A stretch of 64,000 nucleotides of DNA, taken from contig NC_034409.1 of the NCBI RefSeq assembly GCF_002078875.1, positions 102,829,226 through 102,893,225 on the forward strand, given 5' to 3'. The stretch is from Numida meleagris (lineage: Eukaryota; Chordata; Aves; Galliformes; Numididae). Positions 47,378 through 59,000 of this stretch are shown here, one piece after another. The number at the start of each line of letters is the position of its first letter. Position 1 is the stretch's first letter. The notes beneath the pieces were generated by a model, which saw only the letters and a program-made list of their open reading frames with translations, was not told the origin of the DNA and ran no database searches. The position numbers were made by a program, and so were the translations under genes.

Positions 47378-48310
47378 GTTAAAACTGGAAGAGTGAAACA
47401 GAATCAGCAGGACAGTCCGCCTGGCTGTGGAAACAATTAGTACATTAGACTGCAGCCGAATTAGTTCAGGGAAAGAACAACGAAGACCAAACCTGACAAA
47501 TCCTGGATGCCTAAAAGGAAGAACTACCTGCGATAGTTGAGCAGCATTGCTGGAGTTGCCTGATTAGTAGAACATTTTAGATTCTGATGATGACTGCAAA
47601 ATCTCTCTCAGTAAAGATTCAAACTCTTCTCTCAGTTACGTCATGCAAAATGTTTGCTGCCTGTTGAGTAATTCTCGTTAACAGGCAGTTGGCTGAGAGC
47701 AGATCTACTCCTCCAGCAGAAAGCATATACCAGTTATTCTGTCCTCTAAAGCACACTGAGTCCTATTACCCTCAGGGGTATCTCTGCAGAAACAGTTTTC
47801 CCTGAGTTTTCTTGCTGTGAAGGAAAGCAGCATCACATCATTTGGGCAGCATAAACAATATTGTTCAGACATTGTGAGATCGACAGTGACACAGGTATTT
47901 CTAGCTTTGTCCTCAGACCACAATCTCATCAACAGCATCTTAGCGACATTTCCACTTGGTCATCCTCTCAAAAGTAAGCAACAGTGATGAGTCTAACATC
48001 AACAGTAGAACTTTGCTTTTGGAAGGGTTACAGCTTGCTTTGCTGATTTAAAGTTCAGCAATTCCATCAAGGATAGAATATGGTTTGTATTTTTTTGCAG
48101 TAGAAAAGTAAATATTTGGTTTACTTAAAAATCATTAACACCGTTTAGCTAGAACAGCCTTTAAAAAATGTACTGGCAGCACTATATATCTCAAGTGAGT
48201 GTCTTACTGAATAAACTCATTAGCTTTACCCATTGCCCAGAAATAGTTTTGCCACAAATAGTCCACCACCTTTTGCTTTCATTTTGAATAAATGGGAAAG
48301 AAACTGTGAA
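47378..48310 (+). other. MRAP 3' UTR (inferred)
   Basis: Sequence after the stop is unique and AT-rich. AATAAA occurs at 48210-48215 and 48287-48292, giving likely 3' ends about 0.85-0.95 kb past the stop. Confidence 0.5.
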
Positions 48311-50220
48311 GACTGAAAAGATATGAAAAGGTATCTGTGTGTTACTCAGGATTTAGAAGAAGTGTGTTTATCGTGTTTTATACCAGAGGAAAATGCTGAC
48401 AAAACCACAAAAGCAACAACATATTTCTGCACAACCTGCTTGCTTTCAGCTGAGGCTCAAAAATATTCTGGAATCTAGAGCCTCTGTGGGGGCCACAGAT
48501 GCTTTTCCATGAGGTGAAGAGGACAAGTTTAGCTCTGCTGGAGCAGAGGCAGAAGGGCCACTCACACTCCCAACCCTTCATCTCTCTCCACCTCTCCTCA
48601 GCCCTGGAGTGCCACCAAAGCTAGGTAGAGCCAGACAGAAGTCCAAGAGAGGGTGAGAAACCCTTAGAGCTACAGTAAATGTGTGACCAGGATTGCAGAT
48701 GTGTGACCAGGAAGGCTGTGAGGGCTGTAGTAGAAAAAAGACTGCATAACTAATTGCTTGTCTGAGGACAACACAGAATTCACTTGATACTTGAGGAAAA
48801 ATTTAGGAATTCCACTTCACCAAGCAGGCAGCGGAAACTCCTACAGTGAACCAGTGGCAGAGCAGCTTTATGCTGCATATGGAGGATGTGGGTATGTTGG
48901 GTTGTGTTAACAAAGTGTTAAACCCAAAAAACAGACCAAACCATAAAGTATGTATTTGTAGTTGCACTGTTTTTTTAAAACTCCATTTTCTTAAATCTCT
49001 GAGATAAACTCTTCTGAAGTTTCCTCTTTGAGCAAATTAACTACCACTGGTATTGGGCTTGGAATCCTATTGAAGCTTCAAGTCTGCTGAGTCATGGATA
49101 TATGGAGAAAGTGAGGAAACACTGCAGGAACCATAAACAGAACATGGACAGAGATGTATCAGAGAGCTAAAGTTTTCCTTCAGCCAACCCAGATGGCCAC
49201 AGCAGCCTTCCCCACTTCAGATACATTTACGATTTGCTAGACCTGAAGCACATCCGTCAAAAGACATAAATGACCATTTGTGGCAAAGGCCAGGCTGCCC
49301 TCCGCTGACAACAAAGCTCCTCTGCCTTAAAAGGGGTCAGAATTTTTCCTGTGTGGCACCAGCTGTGCCACTGTAAATCGTGTCTACACTCAGACTCCTC
49401 TGCAGCCTACAGCATCAATGCATTGTGGAAACACTGCATCCATCAGCCAACAAAGCGCAACCCAAAGCAGCTTGTGCTGTTGGTTCAAAGACATAGTTGG
49501 CTCCCATTAAAATGGAGCAACTCTGCCCAGTTGCTCACACTGCTTGAAGTCCTTTCCTTCCAACACGTCAGATGTGTTGCACACCACACAAGCCGCCCAT
49601 CGTGGGGCTGAGATCCACTTGACAACCCAGGCAGCACCACCTGCACCGAAACACGCAGGTGCCTACCACACACACCGTACCTCAGGAAGCAATATATTCT
49701 TTGGGGCTGTTGACTTTGCTGACTTCCTGTGCATTTTGGGAGAAAGGCCTGAAAGACCTGTCCTTGCGATGAGGGCAGGCCGCTGGGCCTGCTGCAGCAC
49801 ATTCTCAAGTTTCATCCACGTGGTTCTCATCTCAAGGAAAACAGCAAAACAAATAACTTGTATTAAACTGTAGAAACTCTTTGTTTTAAAATGTAGGCTC
49901 ACGTAGGGGGCAAGTTTTCCACTTCTGGATCCTCTCCATAATTTATTCCATTCAAGCCTAACTTTTGAAGATAGTAACTCACCATCTAATTTATTGAAAT
50001 TCATTCTGAGTATGTTGGCAGCAATTCACACACACAAATCACTCAACTGCTAGCCATCTGTGTAGGGCTTTTTTTAAATATATTTGACCATTATTTCCAG
50101 AAGGACGTCATAATAATCTCTTAATTGCTCCATTATTAGACTATATTGAAGCTCACAGAAGCAATGAGAGACGGAGCCGTTTTTAAAAGTTCCCACATGC
50201 AGAGCTACATCTCTTTACTT
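48311..50220. other. Intergenic between convergent MRAP and URB1, first part
   Basis: Mostly unique sequence. 49350-49870 is CpG-richer with overlapping open frames on both strands (see findings). A short direct repeat of tgtgtgaccagga occurs at about 48680 and 48699. Confidence 0.4.
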
Positions 50221-50355
50221 AGAATCATGGAATGGTAGGGGTTGGAAGGGACCTCTGGAGACTATCGAGTCCAACCTCCTGCTAAAGCAGTTCCCTACAG
50301 CAGGTTGCACAGAAAAGCGTCCAGGTTTTGAATATCTCCAGAGAAGGAGACAGAA
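50221..50355 (-). repeat. CR1 3' fragment
   Basis: gaatcatggaatggtagggg, ttggaagggacctctggaga, ctatcgagtccaacctcctg and cagcaggttgcacagaaaag: inverted CR1 tail of the subfamily with a gcagttccctacag block. Confidence 0.85.
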
Positions 50356-52843
50356 GCTCTATATTTTTTACATGGCAGGCCAGTAGTTTAACTTGTCATC
50401 TTATTTGCATTACTTTTGTTTCCAAAACAACTATTTGTAAATAAAAACATGTATGAGCAATCCTCTTCTCCAACCTCAAATATTTTGGTATTAATATTGG
50501 AGATAGTAACAAAACAATAAAACCAGGAAGACATTAATCCCAACTAGGCCATTGTGAATGCTTAAGGCCATCAGAAAACCATTACTTAAGGATGCACCCT
50601 TAGCAGGGATTCACATGCAGTTAGTTAGCCTGCATTACACATGCTACTGCAAAGAAAGCATGCTAGCACATATGATTGGCCCTATTTGCAGTTGCAGCCT
50701 CCTCATGCTACTTTCCTCATCTGTAGTACCTTGCATCTCATCAGCTAAAGCCAGCTATAAACACAGCAGTCATTTTTCTTATTTTAGCAGTAACAAAACT
50801 GCATAGAGAAATCACTGCTTCCATTTGCAGAGAGAAATATCCAGGTGTGTCAGTAACTGTTTAAGCAGAAAGAATTGAGCATGCCCATTTGCGTCTGATG
50901 CACTTAGTTTCAGAAACAGGTCCTAAGTCATGAATTACTCTTCCATGGGGATGAGCTTCATCAAATGAATTCTGCTCCTGCAAGTAACACAGTTGCACCA
51001 TCCTTTTAAGCAAACAAGGCATGTAAAAAGGTATTATTAGGAAGCACTGAGGTACACACTGAAAAACATTTTCCAAAAACTTGCTGGGAGACTGCGTAAC
51101 AAAGGGGTTGTGGCATTTAGGCTTTGGGTTTTGTTCCCTTAGGAAGTGCTTGGGAGGGTCTACCACCGCTGCCCTGTAGTACATCAGCTATTGCGGTGGG
51201 CTGGCCTTGGGCTGCAGGCAGCTGCCTACCCAGCCACACTCTCGCTGCCCCATGGGTCAAAATTAAGACAGGGAGATTGCTTAGCAGTTACCATTGGGGC
51301 AAAAGAGACTTGACTCAGGGAAAGGTAATTTACTGCCAGTTAAGATAGATTTGGGCAGTGACTGAATTTCTCTAGATTCAAGAGAAAAAATATATTTTTG
51401 CATTACGCTTTTACAGTTTGAATGGTTTTATCTCATTTCTTTAATTCTTTCAAATGAATCACACTATAAACCACTGGTAGATGTGATCAGTCCCTCAAGA
51501 CAGCTGAAAAGCTCTTCTCCTATGTGCCATGAGTATCTCCTTTCCTGGTCAGATGAGATGGCTTCATTCCATTTCTCTCCATCTCCAGCCCTCGCTTTCA
51601 CATCCTGCCTCGTGCAGCTCCTCTGGTTTCATTTTGTCTGTCTTGTGTTTTTAAATTAAGTGAAACACATTTTTCCTTTGCAAAGAACATTTCTTGATGT
51701 TACACTCCAGTGATTCTATATTAATATCATGCCACGCTTCAGCCTCTAGTGGGCTTGTACAGCTTTTTCAAGAGAATATTTTTTATTTTTAAATCAAGTC
51801 TTGATATAGATATTACGGCTTCTTTAGGACAAGGATACCGACGTGCAGAAGCAATCCCCATTTGCATCTCACATTCTTTTATTCTTAAAAAAGCACATTA
51901 TATAAAGATCACAAGGAGTGTGCACTTTGAATTTTTCCCCAGTACAGAACCTGTACCTGGGTACAGCACATATTCATGAGTCAATTTAATAAATCCTGTT
52001 TTACATTTCAAAGGTTCAAGTTCAGGCTCTGCCTGTTTGCATGTCTGGAGTGATATGTTAAACTGCCCTTGAGGCCATGCTCGAGAAACATTTATCACAC
52101 TTCACAGAGAATTTCCAATAAAACATATGTTTTATCAATCACCAGCAAGTCATTTGGGTCTTATCTCTCTCTCTCTCATCTTCTCAGAGTGGAGAGTCTT
52201 TGCTGCATGTTCCAGCAGTGGTGATGGGCAGTGCATTTCTTAATTAAAAAGATTATTTATAAAAAGAACAACCATAAAAACAACAAACAGAAAAGAGAAT
52301 AAAGACCAGCTCCAATAGAAATGCTTTCAAAAGCAATCTAAAAATGACAAGAATCCTAGACCATCATGATCCCAGGGCTCAGAGCCATCTGTTTTAGTAT
52401 CAAGTACCCTGAAAGAAATGGTTCTTCAAGAAACAGTAAATCATCGTGGCTAAACCTCTGAGCACTTGTTCTTTGCACTTATACTGGACTGTGGTGAAGT
52501 ACTGCAGTCATTTTTCAACATCCTACGTTGGAGAGAGGATGAGTTTTAATTGCACGGGGACTGAAATACAGTCCAGAGGTGATGGACTGATCAGTTTTCT
52601 TTGGTTCTTCATAACGTTAAAAATGCTTGTAATAAAAATTATATAAATAACGTTGTGTTCCATAACTGCAGAAGGAAAGGAAAAAATTATGGCAACGATG
52701 AATTGCTCCTCCTCCTCTGAGTTTGCACACAGTAATAGGATATTGATCTTTATGACAAAAGTTAGTTTCATTTCAAGTTTCATGGGTCACAGCAGTGATG
52801 GCAGAGCATGTAACATTACAGACATAAGTGTCAGTTTGCTGAA
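50356..52843. other. Intergenic and URB1 3' UTR
   Basis: Unique AT-rich sequence. The part nearest 52.84 kb should be URB1 3' UTR, but I found no canonical AATAAA on the minus strand close to the stop, so its end is unknown. Confidence 0.4.
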
Positions 52844-53049
52844 TCAATGTTCCAGTGCAGCTGAGGAAAGGGTTCTGCAAAGAGGCACAATAGTTTCCTC
52901 TTCTTGTTTATCAGTTTCCACATCATCATCATATAATTTATCATCTGTACTACTGCAGATCAATTTGACATGGGTTATTAACATATCTGGCTCCTGTGCT
53001 CCGAGCCATATGTCCCCAATGTAAACAGAAGTCAGGAATACAGAAACAG
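52844..53049 (-). CDS. URB1: URB1 last coding exon with stop
   Basis: Acceptor ttcttccacag, phase 1. Reads [20 protein letters not shown] and then an acidic tail ([13 protein letters not shown]), ending SSAALEH at the stop 52846-52844. Confidence 0.93.
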
Positions 53050-56000
53050 CTGTGGAAGAATAAACAGAAAACAATTAGAACAGATATGTTTCTAGTTCTA
53101 CACAGCACTAACAAAATAACTCACTTTATCTACAGAACTATGTTTTAAAAGTTTCCTAACCCTCTTCTAGATGGAATATGTGTGAGTTATTCACTCATAC
53201 AAAGCCAACTATCTTCCCCATAGTAAGGAAAAAAAAACAGTTTCTTGTTAGCACACCTTGCCAACATCTTTAAATAAAAAGGTCTGGAATCTGACCTGTG
53301 CCTTTTGCAATCCAATGGGAACAATGAACAGTATTTGGATCAGAACCCACATGGATTTATTTGTTGCAGACTGTTCTTCCCCTTGGAGTCACATTTTATG
53401 TATCTGACTCAACTCTATTAAAATTCTAGAAGGGAAAGTTTCTTTCAGGGAGTATGACTGTTGTACAACCAGAAATCCCTACAGCACAACCATATTCTGT
53501 TCTGCCAACCCACGTGCCCATACCGCCTGAGACACAGCTCTCACGTTGTTCAAGTGGTGAGCACCAGTGGACACAGAACTCCAGTTCTGATGAATAAAAA
53601 TACCCATGGAACAACCTATTTTCTACCACGACCCTGCCTCGTAACATGATTGAGAAAGAAAAGGCAAGTTACCTTTCTTGTTCACATCCTCTTCTGTCAT
53701 TGCTGACTGGCACAATGTTTTCACAAGTTCATGACAGCTGTTGTTAGTCAGGCCCTGAGCATCCATCAGGTGAAGCATGATTGAACTGAACAAACAGAGC
53801 TCTTTTAAGTGTCCCTCTGCCCCACTGCTGACCTCACAGATCCGAGTGTAAAATTTGAAGATGTTGTTCCTCAGGGTCTCATCCCTGAGCACCTCCTGCA
53901 CTGCCACTGGGTGCGGCAAGATGCAATTCTGCAGCCACCGCAGAGTTAACGAAACGTTCTGCATATTGAGGCTGTGCTCAACCATGGACTTTACCAGCCA
54001 TTTAGTTACTATGTACGCGGATGCACAGGTCAGACTGACTGCTTCATCTGCAAGGTCAGCAGATTTGAGGGGTTCCTCTGGATGTTTGGTAGGCAGAGGA
54101 ATATGAGAGGGCTCCCAGTGGGCAAATATGGCATTCAGATCCTCTCTGCATTTCTCCAGCTCGGAGATGTTCAGGTCTGCAGCCATGCTGACTTCTCCTT
54201 CTGTCTTTCTCCTTTTCTGAGTGTGATGATGAAATGAGGATTGGGATTTGTTCTTTTCTTTAATGTTTTCTGTAAGAAAAACAACATCAAAACAAACATC
54301 AGGTCCTCCAAAGGACTTCTTTGTACAAAATTATTCAGGAAAGCCTGGTTCACGTGTTGTTTCAGTTGCTAAAAGGGTAAGCGGTAGCCTCATTTAACAG
54401 CCCACACAATTCAGAGCAAACAGGCTTCAGTGACTCCCAGACTGAAACACTCTTCTGAACTAGATCACCTAATTTTGAGATGACAATAAGGCCAGTGAGG
54501 CCCTGGCCCAAAGCTCCATAAAGTCATGGCAGCATTTCAGAGGTCTACAAGATGCAGTTTTGCTAGTAAGGCTACATTATTTGCCCAGTGAAGCTGAGGT
54601 GCCCCATCCCCGGAGGTGCTCAAGGCCAAGTTGGATGGGGCCCTGGGTAGCCTGAGCTGGTGGGGGGCAGCCCTGCCCACAGCAGGGGATGGGGCTGGGT
54701 GGGCTTTGAGGCCCCTTCCAGCCCAAACTGTCGTGTGATTCTACGACTATTTACACCAGATCATGAGAAATTCACACACCACTATTCTTTGGGCTAGTGG
54801 AGTCATAGCACACACCTGTTCACGGAAGGAGACACTAGCATAGCTACATTGCTTTTTAACAATGCAGGCTAAAGGAGTAAAGTCTGCTCTGCTCCAACAT
54901 AGCTGCACCCAGGCTGAGTGTGGCTGATAAGCGTGGGATGTGAACTGCAACTGAGTTTTATTTTAAAGCTCTTTCACTTTTTGAAAATTGATTGCTCTGA
55001 GGCTTCCAGAATTATGTTAAAATTAGAAATCACTACAATAAAGATCTGAAAATTGGCTTTCCATTTCCATTCCTCCTCCCCCAAGCTGTATCTGATTGAC
55101 TACAGTTATTAGTACTTCTTTCTAGGAAGTTTGCCTAATTCACATGGTTAGCATACAGCAACCCTAGCAATATTAATTTTATTGTTAGTACTTACTAAGC
55201 AATTCTTTGATCTGGTATTTCTGAGCAAGATTCTGCACATCCTCTTGGAGCTGCAGGTCTTTTTCAATGATGCTCCACTTATGCAACAGCAGCAGGATCT
55301 CTTTGTTTGACAGAACACTGTCATTCACAGTGAACCGACTCATTTCTTTAAAGGCCTCAACAACGAGAGCACGATATCCCAGCACAGAACTGAACGTAGT
55401 GAAAAACTGCGCCAGCTTGGCTAGATCTAAATTAGTCCTATAAAAATAGGAAACAGAAGCACCGTGTATTTTTCAGCACGCTAATGAGTAAAATGCAATA
55501 ATAAACACAGGTTTTCCTCCTTCCACTCTTCTCTGACAGTTCTCCAGACATACACTTCTGTTTCTCAAGGTACCAGTATTAACTTCATTACCACTGAATC
55601 CCCAGAGCTTCACACCACTGGGTCTGGCAGACAGCTCATGGAGCACAGTCTTTGCCCTCCCACCTGTAAGAGCCAAAGGCATATGGCACACAAGGAAGAG
55701 GCCGGAGGTCTGGCACTTTATCTACACTTCTTTACGTTGCATTTATCTTCAAAATTTTGAGAAAATAAGCACAACTTCTCCAGGTTGTGGCAATACTTGT
55801 CTGCATGAAGAACTGCAGGTGCTATCAGGAACCCGAACAGAACTGGTTATCGACCTGTTTGCTTACTGCTATCCCTGCTGCGGCTGCTGTGTGTGGGCTC
55901 ACTGAGTGCTGGGTCTGCAGAGAAGGGACTGACACTTACTTAACACTGTTGTATAGAACGTTGCGTGACTTCTCCTTGTATAATCTGCAGGCATGGTTCA

Positions 56001-59000
56001 GACACAAAAAGAGTCCAACACTTTGGAGAGCATGAAAGATCCCTGAAGCAAATAGCACCACTAACTGCAGGCACTAATCCAGAAGTAGAAAGCAGCTTAA
56101 AACACAGCAGCTTAAAAATAGCTAATTACTAAGGATGTAGAACTTGATGGTAACTATGCAACAGTTGTCATTTTGTTCCCAGTACATTACAGAAGCTGAA
56201 TCTTCCTGGAAATCGCATAGAGGTTCACAAGTTAACATTCAGACTGAAGGTGAGAAGAGCATCACACTAATCAGAGATCGAGACGTTCTCTCAGCCTTCA
56301 TAAATTTCAAACTGGACAGAGAATGACATGCAAGCTGATTTAAAAAGAAAAACAATGACAACAAAAAAAACTTACCGAATAAGTTTAACTAAAGCGATCA
56401 AAACATACAGAAATTCATTTACAAGCTGAATAGGAAGAAGCTTCCTGTTCTCCTGCAGCTTTTTCTTGTTTTCTCTCTTGCCTCCTACATTTGTCACCCA
56501 CAGAGTGTGGACTAAGGAAATGATTCTATTTAGCAGCCTGTTTTCCAGAAACCTGAAAAACAAAGAAATAAATACCCATAGGGAAGACAGACTTTAACCA
56601 GAAACCAGTCTGTTTCCCAGAGGGGGGCATATTCTGGTGCACACTGGGAGCAGCTACCTCACAGCCAGGACCCATCGGGACTGGGAGGCCTGTGAAGCCC
56701 CAGCAGTGGAGACCCAGGCTGCTGCCCCACCAAGGACAAGGGAAACAACCAGCACCTCCTCCTGCCACACTGCAGTTGGGGAACAGCAGTGCATCCCAGT
56801 CCATGCAGAACACTAGTGACTGCTGGCTTGCACCTTTCATTACAAAGCATTGCCAGGCAATCCACTCAGTTGCAGCCATTGCCACCATTTCCTTAAAGCA
56901 ATTGCTGTTCAAGACATCTTGGGTCCTTATATTCCTAACGCTGTAAGTAAAAACTCCTACTACAATTTGAAAGCGCCTTGTTTTTGTTTTTAGATACACA
57001 AAGGAACACTTCATGAAGAGTTCAGCAAGTTCTGCCAGTACAGTCCTAGGTGCCAAATATCACAGCCACTGACAGGGCCGTTTCTGTATCTGCCACCCTT
57101 TGTTTTCATATTCAGTTGCATAATTATTTCCTGCATGTGGGACAGTCGAATTGTTCTCATTTCACCAGTATTTCCCTAGTTACCTTTTCTCTAAGATGTG
57201 CAGTATCCAGGTTAGGAGGCTGTGGTCTTGTATCAGCTCATAAGCAGCTTTGGTTACATGGGCAGCATTTTGTAGCACCTCTAGAATATGATTCTGAAAC
57301 AGAAAATATAATTTGTTCTTTTACAGAATTAGAATATAGTCAACATCTAATTACTATCCATCTTTCGGAAGGATGTAATTAGCACTCTGACTGGTATCCG
57401 GAATCTAATCAACTTAAAATATACTCCCAAACACCATGTGTTCAGGGAACAAAAGACGTTCTCTTTCCAAGGTTTCACACACACCGACAGTCATCTTTAA
57501 GGAAGCCTTTAGGGAGCAAGACAGCTTTCTCTTTGTCCAAGATTTTCATAGCTAAGTGAGATACTCTTAACAGAGCAGATTTCTCAGGGTTGATAATTAC
57601 GAGCACAAGAGCTGCTGGCCTCTGAATTTCCTTCTTCTTAAAGCACTGTACAGATAACATGCTAGTTAGGGAATAAACAGACCTAAAAAATCAAAGAGCC
57701 TAACAGTATTAACAAAACTGAAGTCTGCAATGTTTTTCACAAAGCAGAAGAAATAAGAGTATGCAGTCAGACCATTAGCTGATGAAAGTGAGCGAAGGGC
57801 CCCATCCAACCTGGCCTTGAATACCTGCAGGGATGGGCACCCACAGCTTCTTTGGGCAGCCTGTGCCACGTGGGCAGGGACCTCTTCTAATTTCAGGGGC
57901 CATGTACGTGACTGGTTTAGACGTAAGTGGATATTTTCCTCCTCAACACATACAAAATCATCAACCAATACATTTTCAAGAGGAAAAGGGAAGAGTCAAC
58001 TGCTCTGTTCTCCTTCATGTTTAAGATCTTCAAACCACACAACTTTATTTATTTATCTTGAAATTCCTACCTGAGAGCCTTCATCACACAAAGGACTGTT
58101 GAAAAAGGAAAGAATGACATGGAAAATCCTCTGGTAGTCATAGAGCTGGTAGCAGTGTTTATCACGCAGCCCTTCCCCAAGAAGTCTGAGAACCCAGTCA
58201 CGCTCTGTTTTGTGCTACAAGTCATAAAAAACAGCACCATCAGACATTTCAGAATGATACCTGCTCATAAAGCACAACAAACCAGTCGCAAGGAATGCCG
58301 GCAAAGTGTACAACAGCTTCTTCTGGACTTCTCAACTTTCACATCTCCATAAAATTTAATCAATAACAACATCCATCAAGAACAGTTACTCTGCAGCCCA
58401 AATATGCACTGACAATGGGACTTGTAAAGTTGGTATTTCTAAAACATCTCAATCAAACTCCAGTTTAAATTATTAAACTCAAACATGAATTGAATTAGCT
58501 GGGGCAGAACATCCTGCTGCTTGTGCTATACAGTACACAACACAACTCACAATTTCATTATCTGCTTCGATTTAAAAAAAAAAAAGGAAAAAAAAAAAGC
58601 CAGAAATAACACTTCCCATTCAAACATAACACAAAACAAAGATCTCCCTAACAAATTATCTCTGGAAGAATAAGATTTGATTGCATTTTTATGTCTTTTT
58701 TCTATTCTTTTTGGAAGAATAAGTGGAATACCTATCATGGGATTCTTACGTTACCTCAAAATCAAAACTGTAGAAAAGCTGGAAAAACCCCGGTACTTTC
58801 CTCAGGTCCAAATACTGGTGTGACAGAAGGAACCTGGTTATCTTTGTATACATGTGCTCCTCTGTGAAGAGAAACAATGGTTGGTTACTGAGGAGGAGGA
58901 CAATGTACCCAATATACAACCACGCGGCAAAATAAACTGAACCAATATTTTCCAGTTTTTCAGCTAGCTGTCAGGACAGTGTGTTAACTATAGCAAGGAG

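Noticed and set aside
54171..54186. ATG at 54186 as the start of a separate 187-residue protein
   Set aside because: It lies inside a URB1 exon whose acceptor at 54270 and upstream exon join in phase, so the ATG is internal.
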